NCBI RefSeq assembly: GCF_014764405.1
Contig: NZ_CP061725.1
Span: forward strand, 806,001-870,000
Reading direction: 5' to 3'
Length of the DNA: 64,000 bases
Origin: Micromonospora craniellae
GTDB lineage: Bacteria; Actinomycetota; Actinomycetes; Mycobacteriales; Micromonosporaceae
Made by a program: the position numbers and the translations under genes. The notes below the pieces were generated by a model. It was not told the origin of the DNA. It did no database searches and saw only the letters and a list, made by a program, of their open reading frames with translations. Every line of letters starts with the position of its first letter. Position 1 is the stretch's first letter. Shown here piece after piece: positions 41,290-50,015 of this stretch.

Positions 41290-42723
41290 CTATTGTGCGG
41301 CCAGACCGTTGCGTCGGATCACCTCCGCGTACCACCTGGCGCTGGACTTGGGGATGCGGGCCTGGCTGTCGTAGTCGACGTAGATCATCCCGAACCGCTT
41401 CGTGTAGCCCCAGGCCCACTCGAAATTATCCAACAGCGACCAGGCGAAGTATCCCCGCAGGGGCACGCCCGCGCTGATCGCCTCGTGCGAGGCGCGCAGG
41501 TGAGCGTCGAAGTACGCCAGCCGATCGGCGTCGTCGACCTGGCCGTCGACCACCGCGTCGACGAACGCCGACCCGTTCTCGGTCACGTAGAGCGGCAGGT
41601 CGGTGTACTCATCGTGCACCCGGCGCAGGGTCTCCACCAGGCCGGGAGCGTCGATCTCCCAGTTCATGTCGGTGACCGGGTAACCCCGGGTGACGAACCG
41701 GACGTTCTCGCTTCCCGGCCAGGTCGACGGGGCCCGCCAGTACTCCTCCGGGTCCTCGCCGGGCACCGGCGCGGCCACCACGTGCCGGCTGTAGTAGTTG
41801 ATGCCGACCACGTCGAGCGGGCTGGAGATGACCGCCAGGTCACCGTCGTGGACGTGCCCGAAGTCGGTCACCGTCGCCAGGTCCGCGACCAGGTCCTCCG
41901 GGTACGCCCCGCGCAGGACCGGGTCCAGGAAGAAGCGGTTGGCCAGTCCGTCGATGCGCCGGGCGGCGTCCAGGTCGCCGGGGGCGTCGCTGGCCGGGGT
42001 CACCGGGTACAGGTTGACGGTCACGCCGAGCTGGGCGCTCGGGATGGCCGCGCGCAACGCCTGGACTGCGAGGCCGTGGCCGAGCATCAGGTGGTGTCCG
42101 GCGCGGACCGCGTCCGCACCGTTCTGGCGGCCGGGCGCGTGCACGCCCGAGCCGTAGCCGAGGAACGCCGAGCACCACGGCTCGTTGAGCGTCGTCCAGT
42201 ACTTCACCCGGTCGCCCAACGCACCCGCCACGAGCTGCGCGTAGTCGGCGAACCGGGCGGCCGTGTCACGGGCCGGCCAGCCGCCGGCGTCCTCCAGCTC
42301 CTGGGGCAGGTCCCAGTGGTAGAGGGTGAGCCACGGCTCGATGCCGTTGGCCAGCAACTCGTCGACCAGCCGCTGGTAGAAGTCCAACCCCTCGGCGTTT
42401 GCCGGGCCTGTGCCGCCCGGCTGCACCCGCGGCCACGACACCGAGAACCGGTACGACTTCAACCCCATCTCGGCCATCAGGCGAACGTCGTCGCCGAGCC
42501 GGTGGTAGTGGTCGCAGGCGACGTCGCCGGTGTGCCCGGCGACCGTCCGGCCCTCGGTGTGGCTGAAGGTGTCCCAGATCGACGGGGTACGGCCACCCTC
42601 GCTCGCCGCGCCCTCGATCTGGTAGGCGGCGGTGGCCGCGCCCCAGAGGAAGTCGGACGGGAAGGTCAACGGCGCGCGTTCGTCGAGGACACCCACCGCG
42701 GGTGGGATGGCGGGGTTGCTCAC
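41290..42723 (-). CDS. bglC: GH1 beta-glucosidase
   Basis: Intracellular enzyme of 477 residues that splits cellobiose to glucose. GH1 motifs: FLWGAATAAYQIEGA at the start, the acid/base Glu in YWTTLNEPWCSAF, and the nucleophile Glu in LPLYVTENGSAF, plus the end WSLLDNFEWAWGYTKRFG. No signal peptide, so it acts on imported sugar. The GTG at 42723 overlaps the cebG stop as GTGA, a coupled junction, and the open frame to 42930 is antisense. In Streptomyces the same order cebEFG-bglC occurs. Confidence 0.95.
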   Translation of the reverse strand: MSNPAIPPAVGVLDERAPLTFPSDFLWGAATAAYQIEGAASEGGRTPSIWDTFSHTEGRTVAGHTGDVACDHYHRLGDDVRLMAEMGLKSYRFSVSWPRVQPGGTGPANAEGLDFYQRLVDELLANGIEPWLTLYHWDLPQELEDAGGWPARDTAARFADYAQLVAGALGDRVKYWTTLNEPWCSAFLGYGSGVHAPGRQNGADAVRAGHHLMLGHGLAVQALRAAIPSAQLGVTVNLYPVTPASDAPGDLDAARRIDGLANRFFLDPVLRGAYPEDLVADLATVTDFGHVHDGDLAVISSPLDVVGINYYSRHVVAAPVPGEDPEEYWRAPSTWPGSENVRFVTRGYPVTDMNWEIDAPGLVETLRRVHDEYTDLPLYVTENGSAFVDAVVDGQVDDADRLAYFDAHLRASHEAISAGVPLRGYFAWSLLDNFEWAWGYTKRFGMIYVDYDSQARIPKSSARWYAEVIRRNGLAAQ

Positions 42724-43562
42724 GACTTGACAGCACCTTCCATGATGCCGCCGATGATCTGGCGGCCGAACAGGATGAAGACCAGGACCAGTGGCAGGGT
42801 GCCGACCGCCGTGGCGGCGAAGACCTGGGAGTAGTCGGTGTAGTAGGCGTACGAGAGGAAGGAGAGCGAGACCTGGAGGGTCGGGTTCTCCGGGGTGAGG
42901 ATCGCGTACGGCCAGAGGAAGGAGTTCCACGTCTCCATGAAGGTCAACAGACCGAGGACGGCTGCCGCCGGACGCAACGCGGGCAGCACGATGTTCCAGT
43001 AGATCCGGAACGTGCTGGCGCCGTCGACCCGACCGGCCTCGATCAGCTCGTCGGAGATCGCCTGGCTGGCGTACTGCCGCATCATGAACACGCCGAACGC
43101 GCTGACCAGGAACGGCACGGTGACGGCGTAGAGGGTGCCGTACCAGTCCAGGGTCTGCATCATGCCCCAGAGCGGGATGAGGCCGAGCTGGGTCGGGATC
43201 ATCATGGTGATGACGATCATCAGCAGCAGGATGTTGCGGCCCCGGAAGCGCAGCTTCGCGAAGGCGAAGCCGGCCAGCGAGCCGGTGAGGACCACCGACA
43301 GGGTGACCACCGAGGAGACGATGACCGAGTTCATCAGACCGGTGAGGAAGTTGGCCGCGTCGTTGTCGAGCACACGCCCGAAGTTGTCACCGAAGGCCCC
43401 GCCCGGGGTGAGCGGCGGCGGCACGTCGTTGATCGAGTCCAGGCTGCGGGTACCGATCACGATCATGTAGTAGAACGGGTAGATCGACAGCAGCGCCGCC
43501 AGGACGAGCGCGATGTAGGTCAGCGGACTGGTGCGCCACAGGCGCCGGGAAGCCGAGGTCAC
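42720..43562 (-). CDS. cebG: Cellobiose ABC transporter permease CebG
   Basis: Inner-membrane permease of 280 residues with six membrane segments. The EAA loop that docks to the ATPase is IEAGRVDGASTFRIYWNIVL near residue 180. Typical CUT1 family features include FAFAKLRFRGRN and FLWPYAILTP. The GTG start has GAGGAGAGCT upstream, 10 bases after the cebF stop. The cognate ATPase is not encoded here; in Streptomyces the shared MsiK serves cebEFG, and the same is likely. Confidence 0.92.
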   Translation of the reverse strand: MTSASRRLWRTSPLTYIALVLAALLSIYPFYYMIVIGTRSLDSINDVPPPLTPGGAFGDNFGRVLDNDAANFLTGLMNSVIVSSVVTLSVVLTGSLAGFAFAKLRFRGRNILLLMIVITMMIPTQLGLIPLWGMMQTLDWYGTLYAVTVPFLVSAFGVFMMRQYASQAISDELIEAGRVDGASTFRIYWNIVLPALRPAAAVLGLLTFMETWNSFLWPYAILTPENPTLQVSLSFLSYAYYTDYSQVFAATAVGTLPLVLVFILFGRQIIGGIMEGAVKS

Positions 43563-43572
43563 AGCTCTCTCC

Positions 43573-44538
43573 TCACTTGGCCGAACGGCGGACGAGTAGG
43601 AAGTTGAGCAGCGACATCAACGCGATGATCAGGAAGATCGCCCAGGCGACGGCGGCGCCGTAGCCAGCGGTGTTGAGGTTCTCGATGCCCTTCTCGTACA
43701 TGTACATCGCCAGGGTCTGGAACTCCCGCTGGTTACCGCCGAGGATGCTGCCGTTGGCGAAGAGCAGCGGCTCGGTGAAGAGCTGCATGCCGCCGATCGT
43801 GGAGAGGATGACCACGAAGATCAGGGTGGGACGGACCATGGGCACGGTGATCTGCCAGAACTGCCGCCACGGGCCGGCGCCGTCGATCGAGGCCGCCTCG
43901 TAGAGGTCCTTCGGGATGGCCTGCATCCCGGCGAGCAGGATCAGGGTGTTGTAACCGACCCAGCGCCAGTTGACCATGGTCGCGATCGCGGTCCAGGAGC
44001 TCCACCGCTGGCCGTCCCAGTCGATGTTGTCGACGCCGACGAAGCTGAGCAGCCAGTTGATGAGGCCGAACTCCCGCTGGAACAGCATGCCGAAGACGAT
44101 CGCGACGGCGGCCACCGAGACCACGTTCGGGATGAAGATCGCCAGCCGGAAGAAGGTCTTGGCGCGCAGCAGGGTGCTGTTGAGCAGGTTCGCCAGGAAG
44201 AGCGCGAGCAGCAACTGCGGGATGGTCGACAGCGCGAAGATGCCGAACGTGTTGAAGAGCGCGTTCCAGAAGTAGTCGTCCTTGACCAGCGCGACGTAGT
44301 TGTCGAGCCCGATGAACGAGTTGTCGCCGATCATGTCCCAGTCGTGCAGGGACATCCAGGCGGTACGCAGCATCGGGTACAACCCGAAGATGCCGAAGAT
44401 CAGGAAGAACGGCGCGATGTAGAGGTACGGGGAGTACTTCAGATCCAGGCGGTTGAGCAGGTGCCCGCGCCGACGCGGGGGCTCGGAACCCGGTGGTGTG
44501 ACGTTCGACGGGGGGGCCGTCGTGGCCGAGAGGCTCAT
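43573..44538 (-). CDS. cebF: Cellobiose ABC transporter permease CebF
   Basis: Inner-membrane permease of 321 residues. Six membrane segments, beginning SPYLYIAPFFLIFGIFGLYP, after a 35-residue Pro-rich cytoplasmic N-terminus. The EAA loop is LYEAASIDGAGPWRQFWQIT. It pairs with CebG. ATG 44538 has AAAGGAAAATC before it. A hairpin lies in the 119-base gap after cebE, so less of the permease mRNA than of cebE mRNA may be made. Confidence 0.92.
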   Translation of the reverse strand: MSLSATTAPPSNVTPPGSEPPRRRGHLLNRLDLKYSPYLYIAPFFLIFGIFGLYPMLRTAWMSLHDWDMIGDNSFIGLDNYVALVKDDYFWNALFNTFGIFALSTIPQLLLALFLANLLNSTLLRAKTFFRLAIFIPNVVSVAAVAIVFGMLFQREFGLINWLLSFVGVDNIDWDGQRWSSWTAIATMVNWRWVGYNTLILLAGMQAIPKDLYEAASIDGAGPWRQFWQITVPMVRPTLIFVVILSTIGGMQLFTEPLLFANGSILGGNQREFQTLAMYMYEKGIENLNTAGYGAAVAWAIFLIIALMSLLNFLLVRRSAK

Positions 44539-44613
44539 GATTTTCCTTTCCCGGCGGGAGCCCTTCCGAGGGGGCCCACGCGCAGGGTGCAACCCAGACG
44601 GGGACCGACCGAT

Positions 44614-44639
44614 GGCGCCCGGGGTAGTCCCCGGACGCC
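44614..44639 (-). terminator. Intra-operon hairpin between cebE and cebF
   Basis: Arms 44614-44624 and 44629-44639 pair over 11 bases with one mismatch and a 4-base loop, 19 bases after the cebE stop in the direction of transcription. Partial terminators or mRNA stabilisers in this position usually raise binding-protein levels over permeases. Confidence 0.55.
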
Positions 44640-44657
44640 ACCGGTGGGAAATCACTG

Positions 44658-45947
44658 TCAGAAGGCGCCCTGGATGGCGGCGTCCTTGACGAACTGCTCC
44701 CAGGCCTTGTCCTTGTTGGCCTGCCCGTTCTCGAACGACCGCAGGGCCGGCTCGAGCGCGTTCTCCTTGACCGCCTGGTGCTTCGGGCCGAGGTGGACCG
44801 GCTCGATCTTGGCGACGCTCTCACCGAAGATCTTGCCGGTCGGCGCGTCGCTGAAGTACTCGTTGGTGTAGCTGAGGAACGCCTCGTTCTTCAGCGCCTC
44901 CAGGTTGGTCGGCAGCGGGCCCTTGAGCTTGAAGGCCTCGACCTGGCTGGTGGCGTTGGTCAGGAACTCGGCGAGCTTCGCCGCCTCCTTCTGGTGCGCG
45001 CTCTGCTCCGGCACGGCCAGCCACGAGCCGCCCCAGTTGCCACCGCCGCCCGGCACGGCCGCCACGTCCCACTTGCCCTTGTTGGCCTCACCCGAGTTGT
45101 CCGCGACGATGCCGAGCATCCAGGACGGGCAGAAGGTCGCCGCGAAGGTGCCCTGCTTGAAGCCGCCCGACCACTCCGGCGACCAGGTCGCCGCCTTGGC
45201 GGAGATGTCCGACATCGAGGTCGCGGTGTCCCACGCGGCCTTCACCGCGGGGCTGGAGTCCGCGATGATGTTGTTCTCCTTGTCGTAGAACAGGTCGCTG
45301 CCCTGCTGGAACAGCACGCCGTTCGAGACCGCGGTGATCGAGTCGATGAACGCCTTGCCGGTCGCGTCCTTGTACTTCTTGCCAGCCGCGTGGAAGCCGT
45401 TCCAGTCCGGCCAGAGCGCCGAGACCTGGTCACGCTCGGTGGGCAGGCCGGCCGCCTGGAACAGGTCCTTGCGGTAGCAGACCGCGAGGCTGCCGACGTC
45501 GGTCGGCAGGCCGATCAGGCGCCCGTCCGGCGCCTTGCCCAGCTCCCACTTCCAGGGCAGGTACTCCTTGGAGTGGTCGTCGATCAGCGGAGCGAGGTCG
45601 ACCCAGTTGCGCGGGTTGGCCTTGAACTCGTTGAGGATGCCCTCCTCCAGCGCGGTGACGTCCGCCGCGCCCCTGCCGGTGGCCAGGTACCGGACCAGCT
45701 TCGGCCGGTACTCGCCGAGCTGCGCGGTCTTCCGCAGCTCGATCTTGATGCCGCTCTGCTGCTCGTACTGCTTGACGAGCTCGTCGTAGCCCATCTCGCC
45801 GAAGGTGTCGACGACCAGCTTGGCGGGCTTGCCGCCCTCGCCCGAGTTGCTGTCGTCGTCGCTGCCGCAGGCCGCGAGACCGCCGACGGCGGTGACCGCC
45901 GCCAGGGCGGCCGCCGCCAGGCGGGTACGCCGCGTGGTGAGGCTCAT
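44658..45947 (-). CDS. cebE: Cellobiose-binding lipoprotein CebE
   Basis: Solute-binding protein (family 1) of 429 residues. Signal peptide MSLTTRRTRLAAAALAAVTA with lipobox GLAAC, so anchored outside the membrane. Mature segments include VDTFGEMGYDELVKQYEQQS, IGLPTDVGSLAVCYRKDLF and SWLAVPEQSAHQKEAAKLAE. It captures cellobiose and short cellodextrins for CebFG. ATG 45947 has AGGGGTCAGG upstream. Two CebR boxes lie 120-190 bases upstream. It is the first gene of the transcript cebE-cebF-cebG-bglC and perhaps cebR. Confidence 0.93.
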   Translation of the reverse strand: MSLTTRRTRLAAAALAAVTAVGGLAACGSDDDSNSGEGGKPAKLVVDTFGEMGYDELVKQYEQQSGIKIELRKTAQLGEYRPKLVRYLATGRGAADVTALEEGILNEFKANPRNWVDLAPLIDDHSKEYLPWKWELGKAPDGRLIGLPTDVGSLAVCYRKDLFQAAGLPTERDQVSALWPDWNGFHAAGKKYKDATGKAFIDSITAVSNGVLFQQGSDLFYDKENNIIADSSPAVKAAWDTATSMSDISAKAATWSPEWSGGFKQGTFAATFCPSWMLGIVADNSGEANKGKWDVAAVPGGGGNWGGSWLAVPEQSAHQKEAAKLAEFLTNATSQVEAFKLKGPLPTNLEALKNEAFLSYTNEYFSDAPTGKIFGESVAKIEPVHLGPKHQAVKENALEPALRSFENGQANKDKAWEQFVKDAAIQGAF

Positions 45948-46069
45948 CCTGACCCCTCTTTCAGTGGTGAGGCTGGTTTATGTGTGGTGGGGGTGCCGCA
46001 GCGCCATCCGGCACCGGCTTGGTCAGCCGGTGTCGGGCGCTCGGGGCGGGACTGTGATCCACGCCATCT

Positions 46070-46083
46070 TGGGAACGCTCCCA
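46070..46083. promoter_or_regulatory. CebR box, cebE-proximal
   Basis: TGGGAACGCTCCCA, 13 of 14 bases of the CebR consensus. It is the exact reverse complement of the second box at 46123-46136, 53 bases away (about five helical turns). Confidence 0.88.
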
Positions 46084-46122
46084 TGAGATTGCCGGGAGGT
46101 ATCCGGAGTGTCAATAGCCCGC

Positions 46123-46136
46123 TGGGAGCGTTCCCA
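46123..46136. promoter_or_regulatory. CebR box, distal
   Basis: TGGGAGCGTTCCCA, 13 of 14 bases of the CebR consensus and the reverse complement of the box at 46070. Two boxes on the same face of the helix suggest cooperative binding. Confidence 0.88.
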
Positions 46137-46215
46137 GATCGTTACCGCGAAAATGTTTACCCCGCGCTCCAGTGCGGATCGCGGGGCTGCTCAGCGTAGT
46201 GGTCGAATGGACGAT

Positions 46216-46761
46216 TCAACAGAGTCGGCGCAGCAGCGTGCGGACCCGACCGGGGTCGAACGCCTCCGGATCGAACCCGGGGCCCACCCACTCCCGCATC
46301 GACCGGTGCTCCGAATGGCCTGGATCGCTCAACGCGGCAAGCAGCAGCAGATAACCCTGCGGGCCGCCGACGTCCTCCGGCGGGCCGGCCCGTTCACCGT
46401 CCAGGCAGGTCGGGTACCGCTCGTCCGGGTCGGCGGCGACGGCGTCCTCCACCACCAGGTCGTGCTCCCACCAGTCGCCGAAGTCGTACGTGTAGTGGAA
46501 CCGGCTGCCCTTGCCCACCACCGCGTCCAGCCGCACGTCCAACTCGTCGTGCACGCTCAGCTCGCAGTCGGGGTCGGGCTCGCCGTACTGCATCCCGTCG
46601 ATCTCGAACGAGTGCAGGTGGCAGTCGCGCCACCCCATCGCGTGCTGGACCACCCGGTGCACCCGGTCGAGCGTGTACCCGCCGGGCACGAGGACCCGAC
46701 GCCAGATCGTGGGACGCACCCCGGCCAGGGACATGCGCAGCGCGAAGATCTGACGTGGCAT
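46216..46761 (-). CDS. pRiA4b ORF-3-type protein
   Basis: Protein of 181 residues of the PRiA4_ORF3 family: FALRMSLAGVRPTIWRRVLV at the start, then LDRVHRVVQHAMGWRDCHLH, FEIDGMQYGEPDPD, YTYDFGDWWEHDLVVED and YLLLLAALSDPGHSEHRSMR. The family is common on plasmids and chromosomes; its function is unknown, though some proteins pair with repair or defence genes. The ATG is 34 bases from the divergent leaderless mini-gene. Confidence 0.9.
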   Translation of the reverse strand: MPRQIFALRMSLAGVRPTIWRRVLVPGGYTLDRVHRVVQHAMGWRDCHLHSFEIDGMQYGEPDPDCELSVHDELDVRLDAVVGKGSRFHYTYDFGDWWEHDLVVEDAVAADPDERYPTCLDGERAGPPEDVGGPQGYLLLLAALSDPGHSEHRSMREWVGPGFDPEAFDPGRVRTLLRRLC

Positions 46762-46783
46762 GCCGCGTCACCCTCCCTCGGCA

Positions 46784-46789
46784 TAGGCT
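46784..46789 (+). promoter_or_regulatory. -10 element of a leaderless promoter
   Basis: TAGGCT, then 6 bases and the ATG of the Cys-rich mini-gene at 46796. No ribosome site. Confidence 0.5.
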
Positions 46790-46795
46790 GCCGGC

Positions 46796-46915
46796 ATGAT
46801 CTGCCGAGCGTGCCGGAGGCGACGGCACGACGACTGTCCGGGCCGAAACTGGTGCGACTGCCAGCACCGTACCCCTCGACCCACCCCTCCGGTCACCGGT
46901 CCGGCCGGCGAATGA
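46796..46915 (+). CDS. Cys-rich 39-residue peptide, coupled to a RibD-like gene
   Basis: A complete 39-codon gene, too short for most gene callers: MICRACRRRRHDDCPGRNWC, then DCQHRTPRPTPPVTGPAGE. Two cysteine pairs (CRAC, and CPGRNWCDCQH) with histidines suggest a zinc site. The stop overlaps the ATG of the downstream reductase as ATGA, so translation is coupled. The leaderless promoter element TAGGCT at 46784 supports the start. I know no characterised member; similar Cys-rich leaders may accompany RibD-like genes in this group, from memory. Confidence 0.6.
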   Translation: MICRACRRRRHDDCPGRNWCDCQHRTPRPTPPVTGPAGE

Positions 46916-47658
46916 CCGTCGGCCTTCCGATTCGCGCACTCTGGCCCGACCCGTCACCGGGACCGGTCGGCGACGACGCGCTCACCGCGCTCTACCGGCG
47001 TGCCGATCGACCGCACCTCCGGATGAACTTCGTGACCAGCGTCGACGGCGCGGTCAGCCTCGACGACTACTCCGCCGGGCTCTCCGGCGAACCCGACAAG
47101 CGGGTCTTCGGGCTGCTCCGGATGCTCTGCGACGCGCTGCTGGTGGCCGCCGGCACGCTACGCCACGAGGGCTACCGGGCGATCCGCCTCGACGCGCGGC
47201 GTCGCGCCTGGCGGCGGGCGCACGGGCTGGCCGAGTACCCGACCCTGGTGGTGGTCTCCGGCAGCGGCCGGCTCGACCCGGCCCAGGCCGCCTTCGCCGA
47301 CGCCCCGGTACGCCCCGTGGTGCTCACCCGCTCCGACGCCTCCCCGCCGCCCGGCCTGTCCACCGTGGCCGACGTGGTGCCCTGCGGCGACGATCGGGTC
47401 GACCTCGTCGCCGGCCTCGCCGAGGTACGTCGACGCGGGCTCGCCCAGGTGCTCTGCGAGGGCGGTCCGTATCTGTTCGGCGCGCTCACCGCCGACGACC
47501 TCGTCGACGAGGTGTGCCTGTCGATCGCCCCGCTGCTCGCCGGTGCGGGCGTCGGCCGGATCACCGCCGGTGACCCGAGTCCCGCCCGCCATCTGCCGCT
47601 GCGGCACGTCCTGCACGCCGCCGACGGCACACTGCTGCTGCGCTACGCCCGAGGGTGA
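46912..47658 (+). CDS. RibD C-terminal domain reductase-like protein
   Basis: Protein of 248 residues with the RibD_C (dihydrofolate reductase-like) fold: HLRMNFVTSVDGAVSLDDYS, DALLVAAGTLRHEGYRAIRL, and VLCEGGPYLFGALTADDLVD, a typical NADPH-binding end. It lacks the deaminase domain of riboflavin RibD, so it is probably a stand-alone NADPH-dependent pyrimidine or other reductase; the true substrate is unclear. ATG 46912 overlaps the stop of the Cys-rich peptide gene (ATGA). Confidence 0.87.
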   Translation: MTVGLPIRALWPDPSPGPVGDDALTALYRRADRPHLRMNFVTSVDGAVSLDDYSAGLSGEPDKRVFGLLRMLCDALLVAAGTLRHEGYRAIRLDARRRAWRRAHGLAEYPTLVVVSGSGRLDPAQAAFADAPVRPVVLTRSDASPPPGLSTVADVVPCGDDRVDLVAGLAEVRRRGLAQVLCEGGPYLFGALTADDLVDEVCLSIAPLLAGAGVGRITAGDPSPARHLPLRHVLHAADGTLLLRYARG

Positions 47659-47750
47659 CCCCACCGGCCCGAGTTGCCGCAATCCGCCACGTCACCGCAG
47701 CTGCGCTCACTACCGTGAACCGGGATCGGCAGATGCCGGGAGGCGGGGCG

Positions 47751-50015
47751 TTGACGCACGAGGTGGTCGAGCTACGGGTGCACGGGGTCTCCGGCTCCTC
47801 CGCCGAGTCGCTGCTCGACCACCCGGTGGTGATCCGCGTGGCCGGCGACGCCAACGCCGGGTTCTACCGCCCCCGCCCCGGTTTCGGGATCAGCAACCGG
47901 CCCGCAGGGATGCACGTGGAGGCGTACCGGTGGAGTGCGCTCACCGCAGGCGGCGCGGTGCGTACCCTGTCGCTGCTCTTCCTGCTGCCGTTCATGCTGG
48001 TCAACCTGGCCGTGTGGGCCCGACCGCCGACCGGCGGCAGCGGCGGTCTCATCGGCCCGGTCTGTCGACTGCTCGCCGCCACCCTGACCGCCGCGTTCGT
48101 CCTGTCGATCGTCGGCGTGACCGTGGACATCGTCGGCTGGCAGTGCACGCCCTACGAACCCTGCGTACGCAACCGCCCGTACCTGTCCTGGCTGTCCGAC
48201 CTGCCGCTGGGGCCGCGTCTGGCGCTGCTCGCGCTGCTGCCGATCGGCGCGATACGGCTGCTCTGGTGGCTCGGCGAGCGGTCCGCCCGGGTGTTCGAGG
48301 CGTTCCCGGCCGCACGCGGGCAGGACCGGGGCGGCGTGGAGGACCGGATCGACAGTCCGGGTTTCTGGAACGACGCGCTCGTGGTGCAGCGCCTACGCGC
48401 CATCCACGTGGCGGTCGGGCTGGGCACCCTGGACGCCATCCTGCTCGGCGCGCAGCTCAAGATCTATCCCACTCCGGTCGCGTACGTGCTGTTCGTGGCG
48501 ACCTGGTTCCTGCTCGCGGCCTGCGTGGTACTGCTCTGCGTACCCGCCCGCCGGGTCGACGACGGGCCAGGTCGGGGGGCGGTCGACGAACGGGGCATCC
48601 ACCCGCTGCGGCTGGTCGTCACCGTGCTCACCGTGTCGGCGCTGGTCTACACCGCGCTGCCGCTGGAACCGCCCCCGCCCCGCGAGCAGTTGCCCGGGTA
48701 CGAGGGTGCGGTGGCCGCGCTGATCGCGGTCCAGGCCGCCCTGCTGGCCGTGCTGACCGCCGCCACGCTGCACCAACGGCGACACAGCCCAGGCAACGGC
48801 TCGTCCTGGTTGGGCGGACTGGCCGCGCCGGTGTTCGCCGCGGCGGCGATCGCCGCCGCGTACGGGTTCTCCGCCGCCCTGGTCTACCGGGTCGCCGACT
48901 TCCTGGACCGGGGCGAGATCCCGAACCCGGCCCGGCCGAACGTGGCCCATGCGCCGCCGCTGGAACCGCCCGCCTCCTACCGCTGGGCCGCGCTGGCCGG
49001 GCTGGTGGCGATCGTGCTGGTCGCCGCGACGACAATGTGGCGGGTGCTGAGCAGCCGACGTCGCCGACGCCGGATGGCCGAGGAGATCGTGCGGCGGGAC
49101 TTCCCCGACGTGCCGCCGGAGGCGGTTCCCCGGCGTCGGGTCGTCCGCGAGGTGGTCGCCCGGGCCGCGATCGCCGAGCAGCTCAGCCCGGCCTTCATCG
49201 TGTTCCTGGTGCTGTCCCTGCTCGGCGTGGCGGTGGTGGGGCTCGACCTGGTCGGCACCGGGCCGTCGGAGCTGAGCCAGCGGCTGATCGCCACCGGAGG
49301 CGAGGCGAGCACCAACCTGGCCATCGCCACCGACGTCGGAATGTACGTCATCGGCCTGGTCGCCCTCGGCATCCTGGTGCTCGGCCTGTTCTCCTACCGG
49401 TCCGAGGATACCCGCCGCTCCGTGGCGGTGATCTGGGACCTGGGCACGTTCTGGCCGCGTACGGTACATCCGTTCGCACCGCCCTGTTACGCCGAGCGCG
49501 CCGTGCCGGAGCTGGCCAAGCGGATCACCGCGCTGACCACCCGGGGCGACGTGGTGCTCTCCGGGCACAGTCACGGCGCCGTCCTCGCCGCCGCCACACT
49601 GCTCCAGTTGCCGGCCCCGGTGCGGCAGCGGGTGGCGTTGCTGACCCACGGCAGCCCGCTGCACCGGCTCTACGCCCGCCTCTTCCCCGCCTTCCTCGGC
49701 GATCCGACCCTGTACGAGCTGGGCGACCGGGTCGGCTGGCGGTGGGTGAACCTGTGGCGCGACACCGACCCGGTCGGCGGGCCGATCTTCTCCGCGCACC
49801 ACCCGGGTGAGCGTCCACGCGTGTCGGGGCCGGCCGGCACCGTCGACCGACGGCTCCGCGATCCCTGCGCGGTCGTGGTCGACCCGGACGACACCGTCCC
49901 GCCGCCGATCGACCAGCACTGGCCGTACCACACCGACCGGGGATACGAGGCGGCCGTGCACGAGCTGGCCGGGCGGCTCGACCCGAGCGGGTACCCGCCG
50001 CAGCGGCACCGGTAG
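47751..50015 (+). CDS. Large membrane protein with a hydrolase-like C-terminus
   Basis: Protein of about 754 residues that I do not recognise as a named family. It begins LTHEVVELRVHGVSGSSAES. The middle has about ten hydrophobic segments (for example LLFLLPFMLVNLAVWA). The C-terminal part has an alpha/beta-hydrolase-like nucleophile elbow VVLSGHSHGAVLAAATLLQL (GxSxG-like: G-H-S-H-G) and HGSPLHRLYARLFPAF, then a possible acid and histidine. A lipase- or esterase-like domain facing the cytoplasm or membrane is possible. The TTG at 47751 is chosen because GGGAGG lies 7 bases upstream; ATG 47733 in the same frame is an alternative. Confidence 0.65.
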   Translation: MTHEVVELRVHGVSGSSAESLLDHPVVIRVAGDANAGFYRPRPGFGISNRPAGMHVEAYRWSALTAGGAVRTLSLLFLLPFMLVNLAVWARPPTGGSGGLIGPVCRLLAATLTAAFVLSIVGVTVDIVGWQCTPYEPCVRNRPYLSWLSDLPLGPRLALLALLPIGAIRLLWWLGERSARVFEAFPAARGQDRGGVEDRIDSPGFWNDALVVQRLRAIHVAVGLGTLDAILLGAQLKIYPTPVAYVLFVATWFLLAACVVLLCVPARRVDDGPGRGAVDERGIHPLRLVVTVLTVSALVYTALPLEPPPPREQLPGYEGAVAALIAVQAALLAVLTAATLHQRRHSPGNGSSWLGGLAAPVFAAAAIAAAYGFSAALVYRVADFLDRGEIPNPARPNVAHAPPLEPPASYRWAALAGLVAIVLVAATTMWRVLSSRRRRRRMAEEIVRRDFPDVPPEAVPRRRVVREVVARAAIAEQLSPAFIVFLVLSLLGVAVVGLDLVGTGPSELSQRLIATGGEASTNLAIATDVGMYVIGLVALGILVLGLFSYRSEDTRRSVAVIWDLGTFWPRTVHPFAPPCYAERAVPELAKRITALTTRGDVVLSGHSHGAVLAAATLLQLPAPVRQRVALLTHGSPLHRLYARLFPAFLGDPTLYELGDRVGWRWVNLWRDTDPVGGPIFSAHHPGERPRVSGPAGTVDRRLRDPCAVVVDPDDTVPPPIDQHWPYHTDRGYEAAVHELAGRLDPSGYPPQRHR

